From Actinomycetota bacterium (lineage in GTDB: Bacteria > Actinomycetota > Acidimicrobiia > Acidimicrobiales > Aldehydirespiratoraceae), in NCBI GenBank assembly GCA_012271125.1, contig JAAXHB010000039.1:1-7281 (forward strand): DNA of 7,281 bases. The letters run 5' to 3'. The translations under genes were made by a program, and so were the position numbers. The notes under the pieces were generated by a model. It did no database searches and had not been told where the DNA came from. It saw only the letters and a list, made by a program, of their open reading frames with translations. This document shows positions 1-6,476 of the stretch, piece after piece (positions within the stretch are counted from its first letter, which is position 1; the number at the start of each line of letters is the position of its first letter).

Positions 1-2908
1 AACCACAACGCCACGCTCTAACCCGATTGTCCCGCCGCCATCACGCACAGACCGAATCAAAGACGACGCTTTTGAAATCCTGCGCCAAGACGCTTCCCTT
101 GCAGCCAAAACTCTCGACATCTTCAACAACGACAACTGCCTCGACACCTGTCAAGTCATGATCACATCACCGCCCGATGTCGGTGAAATAATCATCGACG
201 AAAACCAAAACATTCAGCTCAGCTTCACCGAAGACGACCCTGTTGTCGATCAGGTCACCTTCACCTACACAACAAGCAACACCGACAAAGAAGCCACCGT
301 CACCGTCAACATCACAACCCCCGATGTTCTAGCAGACGACATGGCTGATCTGTTCAGGATTCGTGCTGGTTCGGCAAGTGTTCAGATCAACGTCTTAGAC
401 GACGACACCTGCCACGCCGGCTGTGAAAGCCTGCGCATCATTGACCAGCCCACCGTCGGCAGCGCCCAAGTTGAGTCGAACAATTCCATCACTTACAGCC
501 TCAGCGAAACCGACCCAGCGACCAACGAAACCAGCTTCACCTACACCTCTGCCAAGAGCCTCGAACCCGCCACGGTCACCGTTGATGTCATGGTCGCCGA
601 CGAGCTCATAGACGACTATTACGCCATAACCCGCAACGGTTTCGAGGTCACAAACCTGGCGCTTGACCTAACCGCCAACGACCTCTGCTCAAGCAGCTGC
701 AAAGGCCTCGAAATTCTGAACCAACCCCTATACGGAACCCTGACCTTTATGGGCGACCGTTACATCTACTCGATTGGCGCAGGCGCAGTTGGTGCCATCC
801 AGGATTCCTTTAAATACACAACCAGCCGTGCGACTTCAAACGCCAGCGGCCCGACAATTGCCAAGGTCTACATTTCGATTTCCGCCAATGAAGTCCTCGC
901 CGACGACGATTTCATGATCAGTCAGTCAATGCACAATACGGTCGCTCAAACCTTTGACGTCACCGCCAACGACGCCTGCGTAAGCCGATGCGCCGGACTG
1001 CGTATTACAACCCAACCATCTCTAGGCCGAGCGCAAGTCAAAAGCGATGGCATCGAACTCACGCTCCCGTCGGGACTAGTTGGCACTCAAACGACAACTC
1101 TTCAATACATCACTGACGCAGCCACCGCGCCCGCCACTGCGACCTTTCGAATCAATCAACTAGATGACATTGTCAACAACGACACCTTCCGCTTTCGCCG
1201 TGCCTTCAACGCTGCAGTTTCAAACATGATCGACGTTCTCAACAACGACGATTGCGGTGTCAATAACTGCGCCGGTCTGCGCATAGTTGACCCACCAGAA
1301 ACAGGCACCGCTGCGGTCGCAAATAACGCCATCATCTTCAGCCTTAGCGCCGAAGACCCCCACTCAAGCAACCCGATCACTTTCACCTACACGACCGATA
1401 ACGGCACCACAACCAACGGCAAAACCACCGCAAAGGTAGTTGTCGCCTATAACCCGCTCGACGTTTTATTCGATGACACTAAATCCTTCACCCGCAGCGG
1501 CACCTCTGAGACCACAACCCGAGTCAACGTAACTAGCAACGACGTCTGTCTTGATGGTTGTGGAACCCCAACAATTGTCACACAACCAGATGTCGGTTCC
1601 GCCGTTGTCGACCCAATGACCGATGAAATCGTCTACACAATAAATGAAAGCGCCGGCACCGGTGCCGCTACAAGAACAACATCGCTTACTTACTCAACGC
1701 CTGACTCCGAAGAACCCGCCACCCTCACGCTCAACATCAACAATACCGATGTTCTAAGCGCCGACTCCTTCTCAGCGGAACGCACCAGTGACGACACCGT
1801 ACGCATCGCTCTCGACATATTCAAAAACGACCAGTGCGGTGCCGGCTGCGACAACTTACAAGTTTCCACACATCCTGTCTTAGGCGAAGCCGAAACCATT
1901 GGCGATCAATCCAAACTGCAATACACAATCCGCGACGGAGTTTTATTCGGCGGTGAGATCACCTTTGCTTACACAACCGCCGAAAGTGAAGCCCCAGCTC
2001 AAGTCACAGTCAATGTCGACTCTGACGAAACCTTAGAAGACGACCTTGTTTGGATAACTCGAGAACGAAACAAAGCAGGGAGCGTGCGATTTAATCTCTT
2101 AGAAAACGACCTCTGCAACTATTACTGCGATGGTTTCCGGATTGTCGATTCACCCGAAGCGGGCACTATCACGGTTGAGTCCGATGGCGTAATTGTCTAT
2201 TCGCTTCCTGCCATTGATTATGTATCCGCTCACACCTTCACTTATACAACATCTAACAGTGACGGAACAGCCGAAGTGCTCGTGCGTGACCAGCCAGCCG
2301 ACATCTTGTATGACCAGAGTGTCACAGTTGATCGTGACGGCACCGAAGAAGTAATTGTTGAATTCGAAACGAATCTTCATGATGATCCGAACTGGTGCCC
2401 TCAAGGTTGTCAAGGCGCTGAGCTTCTGACTCTTCCAAGCGTTGGCACGGTCACGCCGATACGTGAGATCATAACCAAACCTGAATATCGGATTCGCCGC
2501 TACTACAAATACGTAATCAGCGACACCGATCCCGGCGTGGAGCAGGTGTCGTTCAAGTACACATCCTTTTTTGTGCATCAAGACATCAACAAGGAGTATT
2601 CGGCAACACTCACCATCAACTTCAATACCTCTGACATTTTGAATGACGACACACACAAGATCTCACGATCAGGGCTTGACGCTGTGTCAGTCGAAATTGA
2701 CATTTTTGGCAACGACGAGTGCGGCGCGGGTTGTAACAACCTCAGCATTTCCGACCCAACCATCGGCACGGTCACATTGACCGACGACAACAAGATTCGC
2801 TACGTGATTACCGAAGGAACTGAAGCGCTTCCATCGGAGACGCTGACGTATTCCACCGACGGCACTGACGACACAGCAACTCTGACGATCACGATCACTC
2901 CGACTTAG
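1..2908 (+). CDS. C-terminal part of a giant tandem-repeat (cadherin/Ig-like) secreted protein, 5' incomplete
   Basis: The reading frame is open from base 2 to the TAG at 2906-2908, giving 968 codons with no start in view. The ATG at 158 lies inside the first repeat and is not the start. The protein is ten consecutive repeats rich in Thr, Asp and Asn. Each runs DDxFxIxR, then (D)VxxND, a Cys pair, GLxI, PxxGTxxV, IxYSLS, FTYTTS, and PATVTVxV ending in DVLADD. This resembles the tandem cadherin-like/Big_9 (tandem-95, VCBS-like) repeats of bacterial surface and secreted proteins. I see no other cysteines besides the ten pairs, consistent with disulfides in an exported protein. The C-terminus ends on the last beta strand (TLTITITPT), with no LPxTG motif, membrane helix or other anchor. 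Any anchor or signal peptide must therefore be upstream, or the protein is released. A role in adhesion or as a cell-surface stalk is inferred from the family only. Family-level call is fairly secure; function is unknown. Confidence 0.85.
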   Translation, partial: TTTPRSNPIVPPPSRTDRIKDDAFEILRQDASLAAKTLDIFNNDNCLDTCQVMITSPPDVGEIIIDENQNIQLSFTEDDPVVDQVTFTYTTSNTDKEATVTVNITTPDVLADDMADLFRIRAGSASVQINVLDDDTCHAGCESLRIIDQPTVGSAQVESNNSITYSLSETDPATNETSFTYTSAKSLEPATVTVDVMVADELIDDYYAITRNGFEVTNLALDLTANDLCSSSCKGLEILNQPLYGTLTFMGDRYIYSIGAGAVGAIQDSFKYTTSRATSNASGPTIAKVYISISANEVLADDDFMISQSMHNTVAQTFDVTANDACVSRCAGLRITTQPSLGRAQVKSDGIELTLPSGLVGTQTTTLQYITDAATAPATATFRINQLDDIVNNDTFRFRRAFNAAVSNMIDVLNNDDCGVNNCAGLRIVDPPETGTAAVANNAIIFSLSAEDPHSSNPITFTYTTDNGTTTNGKTTAKVVVAYNPLDVLFDDTKSFTRSGTSETTTRVNVTSNDVCLDGCGTPTIVTQPDVGSAVVDPMTDEIVYTINESAGTGAATRTTSLTYSTPDSEEPATLTLNINNTDVLSADSFSAERTSDDTVRIALDIFKNDQCGAGCDNLQVSTHPVLGEAETIGDQSKLQYTIRDGVLFGGEITFAYTTAESEAPAQVTVNVDSDETLEDDLVWITRERNKAGSVRFNLLENDLCNYYCDGFRIVDSPEAGTITVESDGVIVYSLPAIDYVSAHTFTYTTSNSDGTAEVLVRDQPADILYDQSVTVDRDGTEEVIVEFETNLHDDPNWCPQGCQGAELLTLPSVGTVTPIREIITKPEYRIRRYYKYVISDTDPGVEQVSFKYTSFFVHQDINKEYSATLTINFNTSDILNDDTHKISRSGLDAVSVEIDIFGNDECGAGCNNLSISDPTIGTVTLTDDNKIRYVITEGTEALPSETLTYSTDGTDDTATLTITITPT
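62..2905 (+). repeat. Ten tandem protein-level repeats of 87-111 residues, each with a Cys pair
   Basis: Repeat starts, taken at the DD/ND that opens each unit, are 62, 335, 611, 902, 1178, 1472, 1760, 2039, 2312 and 2645; the last ends at 2905. Unit lengths in residues are 91, 92, 97, 92, 98, 96, 93, 91, 111 and 87. The cysteine motifs in order are NCLDTC, TCHAGC, LCSSSC, ACVSRC, DCGVNNC, VCLDGC, QCGAGC, LCNYYC, WCPQGC and ECGAGC. All are C-x3-C except the fifth, which is C-x4-C. The repeats are clear in protein but well diverged in DNA, so they are old rather than a recent expansion. Unit 9 is an outlier with extra length and a basic patch. Confidence 0.9.
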
Positions 2909-2921
2909 ATCCCTCCAGGAC

Positions 2922-2981
2922 GTCACCGGTAGGCCTTAGCTCCGTGCCTGACATATGAATATGTCAGGGCCTGCCGGTGAC
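2922..2981 (+). terminator. Nested inverted repeat after the repeat-protein gene, candidate terminator without a T-tract
   Basis: The outer arms, GTCACCGGTAGGCC at 2922-2935 and GGCCTGCCGGTGAC at 2968-2981, pair along 14 positions with a single T:G wobble. Inside them a second perfect 10-base inverted repeat, CCTGACATAT at 2947-2956 and ATATGTCAGG at 2959-2968, would form a stem closed by TGAA. The two stems compete for one base (2968). It begins 14 bases after the stop of the repeat-protein gene. There is no run of T after it, so it is not a classical intrinsic terminator; actinomycete terminators often lack the T-run. A smaller repeat, CACTG-GTG-CAGTG at 2981-2993, follows directly. An operator or cruciform site is an alternative. 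Confidence 0.55.
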
Positions 2982-3006
2982 ACTGGTGCAGTGCTCTAAC
3001 TAAAGT
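2977..3006 (+). promoter_or_regulatory. Candidate promoter of aroB giving a leaderless transcript
   Basis: A -35 element GTGACA (2977-2982, five of six matches to TTGACA) is followed after 18 bases by a -10 element TAAAGT (3001-3006, fits TAnnnT). Transcription would begin about seven bases later, at 3013-3014, which is the aroB ATG. The absence of any Shine-Dalgarno sequence before that ATG agrees with leaderless expression. The -35 overlaps the 3' arm of the inverted repeat 2922-2981, so formation of that structure or protein binding there could affect initiation. Confidence 0.5.
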
Positions 3007-3013
3007 TGCGCTT

Positions 3014-4069
3014 ATGTCAGCTGAAGTTGTGCCCATTGATCTAGGCGAACGTTCATATGAGGTGCATGTTGGTCCGGGCACTCTTGAACAGCTCAGCAAC
3101 ATCATGCCCGCCGATGCTCAGCGTGCCGCAATTATCACTCAAGCCAACGTCGTTGACACCATTGAGGCTCACACCGGTTTAGACCAGCTCGTCATCGAGG
3201 TACCCAACGGTGAGCACGCCAAATCCCTATCTCAGGTCGAATTAATTTGCAGCCAACTTGCCGCTGCTGGTTTCACACGAGCTGATGTCATAGTCGCTTT
3301 AGGTGGGGGAGTGGTGACCGACCTCGCCGGCTTTGCCGCAGCTGTTTATCACCGCGGCATTCGCTTCGTCTCAGCACCCACGTCGTTGCTCGCGCAAGTC
3401 GACGCCGCCATCGGCGGAAAAACCGGCGTGAACCTGCCCGAAGGCAAAAACCTTGTCGGTGCCTTTTGGCAACCTCATGCGGTGATCTGCGACACCGACC
3501 TGCTAACCACACTGCCACCCCGCGAGCTGCGCAGCGGCATGGGTGAAATGGCGAAATACCACTTCATCGGCGAACAAATCCTCGGCACCGCCGGCCAACT
3601 CGACACGCCCAACCCCTCGAACCTCTCACCAGCCGATCTAACTCAAAACGTCGCCACCGCAGTTCGTATCAAGGCAGCCGTTGTCTCTGCCGATGAACGT
3701 GACTCGGATCAGCGCATGATCCTCAACTACGGCCACACCCTCGCCCACGCCCTAGAAACAGCCGGCAAGTATGACCTCCGTCATGGCGAAGCCGTCGCCA
3801 TCGGACTGATCTACGCCGCCGAGCTCGCCCAGCGTCTTGAGCGCATCGATTCCGAGCGTGTCGCCGCTCACCGAGAAGTAGTCGCCGGCTATGACCTGCC
3901 CACCCAAATCCCTGTCGAATACTCCGACGACGAGCTTGTTGCTCTGTTCGCACGAGATAAAAAGGCAGTCACCGGCACGACCTTTGTGCTGGATTCACCC
4001 GACGGCGTCACCCCAGTAACCGGCATAGACGAAGCCATCTTGCGTGACGCCCTAGGTGCCCTCCGTTAG
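3014..4069 (+). CDS. aroB: 3-dehydroquinate synthase AroB
   Basis: AroB is a cytoplasmic, NAD- and metal-dependent enzyme that converts DAHP to 3-dehydroquinate, the second step of the shikimate pathway to aromatic amino acids and chorismate. The 351-residue product (stop TAG at 4067-4069) has the family's usual length. It shows the nucleotide-binding GGGVVTD at 97-103, followed by LAGFAAAVYHRG. The substrate-binding segment SLLAQVDAAIGGKTGVN is at 124-140, with NLVGAFWQP after it. The expected metal ligands are Glu178 (in GMGEMAK), His241 (in NYGHTLAHALE) and His257 (in RHGEAVAIGL). The start MSAEVVPIDLGERSYEVHVG aligns with the normal AroB N-terminus. It has no ribosome binding site but sits where a promoter at 2977-3006 would begin the transcript, so it is probably leaderless. 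No aroC, aroK or aroQ is adjacent in this window; upstream is the giant repeat protein. Nothing looks broken. Confidence 0.97.
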   Translation: MSAEVVPIDLGERSYEVHVGPGTLEQLSNIMPADAQRAAIITQANVVDTIEAHTGLDQLVIEVPNGEHAKSLSQVELICSQLAAAGFTRADVIVALGGGVVTDLAGFAAAVYHRGIRFVSAPTSLLAQVDAAIGGKTGVNLPEGKNLVGAFWQPHAVICDTDLLTTLPPRELRSGMGEMAKYHFIGEQILGTAGQLDTPNPSNLSPADLTQNVATAVRIKAAVVSADERDSDQRMILNYGHTLAHALETAGKYDLRHGEAVAIGLIYAAELAQRLERIDSERVAAHREVVAGYDLPTQIPVEYSDDELVALFARDKKAVTGTTFVLDSPDGVTPVTGIDEAILRDALGALR

Positions 4070-4072
4070 CCA

Positions 4073-4153
4073 TGAGAGTTGGCCTTTATCGGGCTTGAAT
4101 GCACTCACGCTAAACGCAGTTGCGCGCATTCAACCCCGCCAGCCCAACTCTCA
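4073..4153 (+). terminator. Second nested inverted repeat, after aroB, candidate terminator without a T-tract
   Basis: It starts just after the aroB stop. The outer arms TGAGAGTTGG (4073-4082) and CCAACTCTCA (4144-4153) are perfect over 10 bases. The inner arms GGGCTTGAATGC (4091-4102) and GCATTCAACCCC (4126-4137) pair over 12 positions with one C-C mismatch. The central loop is 23 bases (4103-4125). There is no T-run afterwards. The layout, outer stem, unpaired spacer, inner stem, resembles the structure at 2922-2981. Most likely it ends aroB transcription; a regulatory site for the next promoter is possible. Confidence 0.55.
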
Positions 4154-4176
4154 GCCGTCAGACCGACTCCTAGTCG

Positions 4177-4182
4177 TAGGCT
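4177..4182 (+). promoter_or_regulatory. Candidate -10 element for a leaderless Xaa-Pro peptidase transcript
   Basis: TAGGCT fits the actinomycete TAnnnT pattern. Its last base is seven bases before the GTG at 4189, so transcription would start on or within a base of the start codon. I see no convincing -35 element at the matching distance (around 4153-4159), so the call rests on the -10 and the lack of a ribosome binding site. Confidence 0.35.
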
Positions 4183-4188
4183 GACGCG

Positions 4189-5307
4189 GTGACGGGAGTG
4201 ACTGCAGGAGTGACAGCATTTGCGCCATTGCATGTCACAGGTCGTATCCGTCAACTTGCGACGCGGCTAGGTGAGCTTGATGTCACCGCTGGGGCCATTA
4301 CAGATCTCATCAATATTCGCTGGTTGACCGGTTTCAACGGCTCAAATGCCGTGCTTCTCGTTTCAACTACCGACGCTAAAGCCCTGCTCATCACCGACGA
4401 CCGCTACGCCGAACAAGCCCCCGCCGAAATCGCCACCTCCGGTTGTGAAAACACCGAAGTCGCCATTCAAAGAGACCCAACCGACACCGACTGGATAACC
4501 GACTCAACCCGACTGGCTCTCGAGGACTCCATCACCTGGGGTGAGCAGCGCCGCTGGGCAACAGCCTTCGCCGATTCTGAGCTCATTTGTCTCGAAGCCA
4601 CCGTCGAAGAGCTTCGAGCCGTCAAAACCGAAGCCGAACTTGAGCGCATCCGCGCCGCCGCCGCCATAGCCGACGCCGCCCTCAGCGCAGTCCATCCCAA
4701 AATCCGCCCCGGCATCACCGAAAAAGAAATCGCCAATGCCTTAGATGACGAAATGCGCACTCAAGGTGCCACCGGTCCCGCATATGACACCATCGTCGCC
4801 GGCGGACCCAACGCTGCTTTGCCCCATGCCCACCCCAGCGATCGCCCCTTCGAGCAAGGCGATCTCGTTGTCATTGATGTCGGTGCAGTAGTCGACGGCT
4901 ATCGCAGCGACATGACCCGCACCTTCAGCCTCGGCACACCAGGCGAACAAGCCCAGAAAATGCTTGACGCCACCTTCGACAGCCAAGCCCAAGGCGTCGC
5001 CGCCGTCAGTGCCGGCGTCAAAGCCCGTGACGTTGACTTGACCTGCCGTCAAGCACTCGAAGACGTCGGCATGGGCGAAGCCTTTTCGCATTCAACCGGC
5101 CACGGCGTTGGCCTCAACATTCACGAACTGCCCCGCCTCACCCACCGCAGCGACGACATACTCGACACCGCCAACGTCGTAACCGTCGAACCCGGCGTTT
5201 ACTACCCCGGCTTCGGCGGAGTCCGCATCGAAGACCTTGTCGTGGTCAACGACGCCGGCTGCGAAGTCCTAACCCATTTCCACAAAGACCCACTAATCCC
5301 GCTCTAG
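4189..5307 (+). CDS. pepQ: Xaa-Pro peptidase, M24B family (aminopeptidase P / PepQ-like)
   Basis: This is a 372-residue cytoplasmic dinuclear-metal peptidase of the pita-bread fold that cleaves next to proline in peptides. Residues about 18-140 form the creatinase-type N-terminal domain, with TDLINIRWLTGFNGSNAVLL as its hallmark. Residues about 150-365 form the catalytic domain. All five metal ligands are present: Asp230 (VVIDVGA), Asp241 (SDMTRTF), His305 (STGHGVGLNIHE), Glu334 (VTVEPGVYYPG) and Glu348 (GVRIEDLVV). His213 (LPHAHP) and His312 are the likely active-site histidines. The GTG start at 4189 has no ribosome site and probably begins a leaderless transcript; in-frame GTGs also occur at 4198 and 4210. 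Lying between aroB and efp, it matches the mycobacterial gene named pepQ at that locus, but sequence alone does not separate aminopeptidase P from dipeptidase activity. The stop is TAG at 5305-5307. Confidence 0.92.
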   Translation: MTGVTAGVTAFAPLHVTGRIRQLATRLGELDVTAGAITDLINIRWLTGFNGSNAVLLVSTTDAKALLITDDRYAEQAPAEIATSGCENTEVAIQRDPTDTDWITDSTRLALEDSITWGEQRRWATAFADSELICLEATVEELRAVKTEAELERIRAAAAIADAALSAVHPKIRPGITEKEIANALDDEMRTQGATGPAYDTIVAGGPNAALPHAHPSDRPFEQGDLVVIDVGAVVDGYRSDMTRTFSLGTPGEQAQKMLDATFDSQAQGVAAVSAGVKARDVDLTCRQALEDVGMGEAFSHSTGHGVGLNIHELPRLTHRSDDILDTANVVTVEPGVYYPGFGGVRIEDLVVVNDAGCEVLTHFHKDPLIPL

Positions 5308-5309
5308 TT

Positions 5310-5324
5310 AGCGCAAATCGCGCT
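5310..5324 (+). repeat. Short inverted repeat between the peptidase gene and efp
   Basis: AGCGC (5310-5314) and GCGCT (5320-5324) are perfect complements around the five-base loop AAATC, starting two bases after the peptidase stop. The stem is too short and has no T-run, so termination is doubtful. It may be a weak pause or a regulatory dyad ahead of efp. A TAnnnT-type hexamer, TACCCT, follows at 5326-5331, but I find no matching -35. Confidence 0.35.
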
Positions 5325-5354
5325 CTACCCTTATCGCACCGCGCCCACACCTCT

Positions 5355-5360
5355 AGGAGA
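5355..5360 (+). promoter_or_regulatory. Ribosome binding site of efp
   Basis: AGGAGA lies eight bases before the efp ATG at 5369. It is the only clear Shine-Dalgarno sequence among the four complete genes of the housekeeping block, and fits a highly translated factor. Confidence 0.8.
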
Positions 5361-5368
5361 CATAACTG

Positions 5369-5932
5369 ATGCCCACAATCACAACCAACGACCTCAAAAA
5401 CGGCATGACCCTCGAGCTCGAAGGCACTCTGTTTAATGTCGTCGAGTTCCAACATGTCAAGCCCGGAAAAGGCCACGCCTTCGTGCGCACCACTTTGAAG
5501 AATGTTCTCAGCGGTGCTGTCACTGACCGCACCTTCCGAGCCGGCGAGAAGGTCGAACGGGCTCAGATCGACAAGCGTGACATGCAGATGGTGTACCGCG
5601 AAGGCGAAAATTTCGTTTTCATGGACAACGAGACCTACGACCAGCTAACCATCGACCCGCAAACAATGGGTGACGCTGCAAGCTTCGTGATCGACGGCTC
5701 CGCGGCGATCATGATGATGCACGGCTCTGAGATTGTTGGCGTTGACCTGCCCGCCGCAGTGGAGCTAACCGTCACCGACACCGAGCCCGGCGTCCAAGGC
5801 GACCGGGTTTCAGGTGCTACCAAGCCCGCCAAGCTCGAAACCGGTTTGACGGTGGCGGTGCCGCTGTTTGTCGAAAATGGCGAAAAGGTCAAGGTTGACA
5901 CCCGCACCTCCAACTACATCAGTCGCGCCTAA
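5369..5932 (+). CDS. efp: Translation elongation factor P
   Basis: EF-P binds ribosomes stalled on consecutive prolines and promotes peptide bond formation. The product is 187 residues, the standard bacterial length. It has three beta-barrel domains: an N-terminal KOW-like domain (about 1-62) and two OB domains (about 65-125 and 128-187). The C-terminal signature runs from GATKPAKLETG to KVDTRTSNYISRA. The loop that reaches the peptidyl-transferase centre is VKPGKGHAF, with the key lysine at position 34, the same number as in E. coli. The loop reads PGKGH and not the PGKGP described for actinobacterial EF-P with unmodified lysine, so whether Lys34 is modified is open. No modification enzyme gene is in the window. 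A good ribosome site (5355-5360) fixes the start. nusB begins 9 bases after the TAA stop, so the two are probably one transcript. Confidence 0.97.
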   Translation: MPTITTNDLKNGMTLELEGTLFNVVEFQHVKPGKGHAFVRTTLKNVLSGAVTDRTFRAGEKVERAQIDKRDMQMVYREGENFVFMDNETYDQLTIDPQTMGDAASFVIDGSAAIMMMHGSEIVGVDLPAAVELTVTDTEPGVQGDRVSGATKPAKLETGLTVAVPLFVENGEKVKVDTRTSNYISRA

Positions 5933-5941
5933 CCAGCACCT

Positions 5942-6448
5942 ATGGGTGATCGCCCCAATAGCAAGTCTTCAGAAAAAGAATCTTTAGGGCAAGAATCTTC
6001 TGATCTAGAAATCCCTGGTTTTCGTGCTCGCCGCGAAGCTCGCGAAGAAGCCCTTGCGTTGCTCTATCAAGCCGAAATGCTCGATGCTTCTGTTGACGAA
6101 GTACTCGCTGCTCGCGAAGTCCCCCCAGCGGACTATGCCATTGAAATCGCCCAAGGCGTCCACGCCGATCTTGTCAAGCTCGATGAACTAATCGAGGCAC
6201 ATCTCACCGACTGGAAACTCGAACGCCTCGGTGCCATCGAACGAGCCCTGCTTCGTATCGCCAGCTGGGAACTCACAGCCCACCCCGACACACCCTCACC
6301 CGACACAGCCGCGTCGTCCGGCGTTCCGACAGGTGTAATAGTTTCTGAAGCGGTGGCGCTCGCCACCCAATACTGCGGCACCGAACCACCACGCTTTCTT
6401 AACGGTGTCCTCGCCGCCATCTCCACCACCACCCGCCCTACCCCCTAA
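5942..6448 (+). CDS. nusB: Transcription antitermination protein NusB
   Basis: NusB pairs with ribosomal protein S10 (NusE), binds boxA RNA and supports rRNA antitermination. The 168-residue product shows the all-helical NusB pattern: RREAREEALALLYQAEM at 30-46, DWKLERLGAIERALLRIASW at 90-109, VIVSEAVALA at 132-141 and RFLNGVLAAI at 151-160. It is longer than the usual 140-150 residues for two reasons. A hydrophilic Ser/Glu-rich N-terminal tail of about 27 residues precedes the fold. A Pro/Ser/Thr-rich insertion (about 114-130, HPDTPSPDTAASSGVPT) replaces the short turn normally found before the VIxEAVxLA helix. The ATG has no ribosome site. It is nine bases past the efp stop, suggesting translational coupling with efp. 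I see no better start downstream. The stop TAA at 6446-6448 overlaps an inverted repeat. Confidence 0.95.
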   Translation: MGDRPNSKSSEKESLGQESSDLEIPGFRARREAREEALALLYQAEMLDASVDEVLAAREVPPADYAIEIAQGVHADLVKLDELIEAHLTDWKLERLGAIERALLRIASWELTAHPDTPSPDTAASSGVPTGVIVSEAVALATQYCGTEPPRFLNGVLAAISTTTRPTP

Positions 6449-6476
6449 CCCCACCCTGCGGTGCCTTGCGTTAGGG
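6443..6476 (+). terminator. Nested inverted repeat overlapping the nusB stop codon, candidate terminator
   Basis: CCCTAAC (6443-6449, containing the TAA stop) is perfectly complementary to GTTAGGG (6470-6476). Inside, CACC (6452-6455) and GGTG (6460-6463) form a second small stem around CTGC. There is no T-run. A further copy of CGTTAGG occurs at 6483-6489, so the 5' arm has two possible partners. Confidence 0.4.

Noticed and set aside
2150..2656. A 168-codon frame on the minus strand inside the repeat-protein gene
   Set aside because: It lies wholly opposite a conserved repeat-coding region, has no recognisable domain or ribosome site, and is best explained as a shadow frame.
62..2905. The tandem units as a DNA-level repeat or CRISPR-like array
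   Set aside because: The periodicity is in the protein; the DNA copies are well diverged, with only short shared pieces such as TTCACCTACAC.
158..2908. Treating the ATG at 158 as the start of the repeat protein
   Set aside because: The frame is open and clearly homologous to the repeat unit from base 62 onward, including the NDNCLDTC motif before the ATG, so the gene begins outside the window.
4741..5091. Minus-strand frames opposite the peptidase gene, such as this 116-codon one
   Set aside because: They mirror the strong codon bias of the real gene and show no family features.
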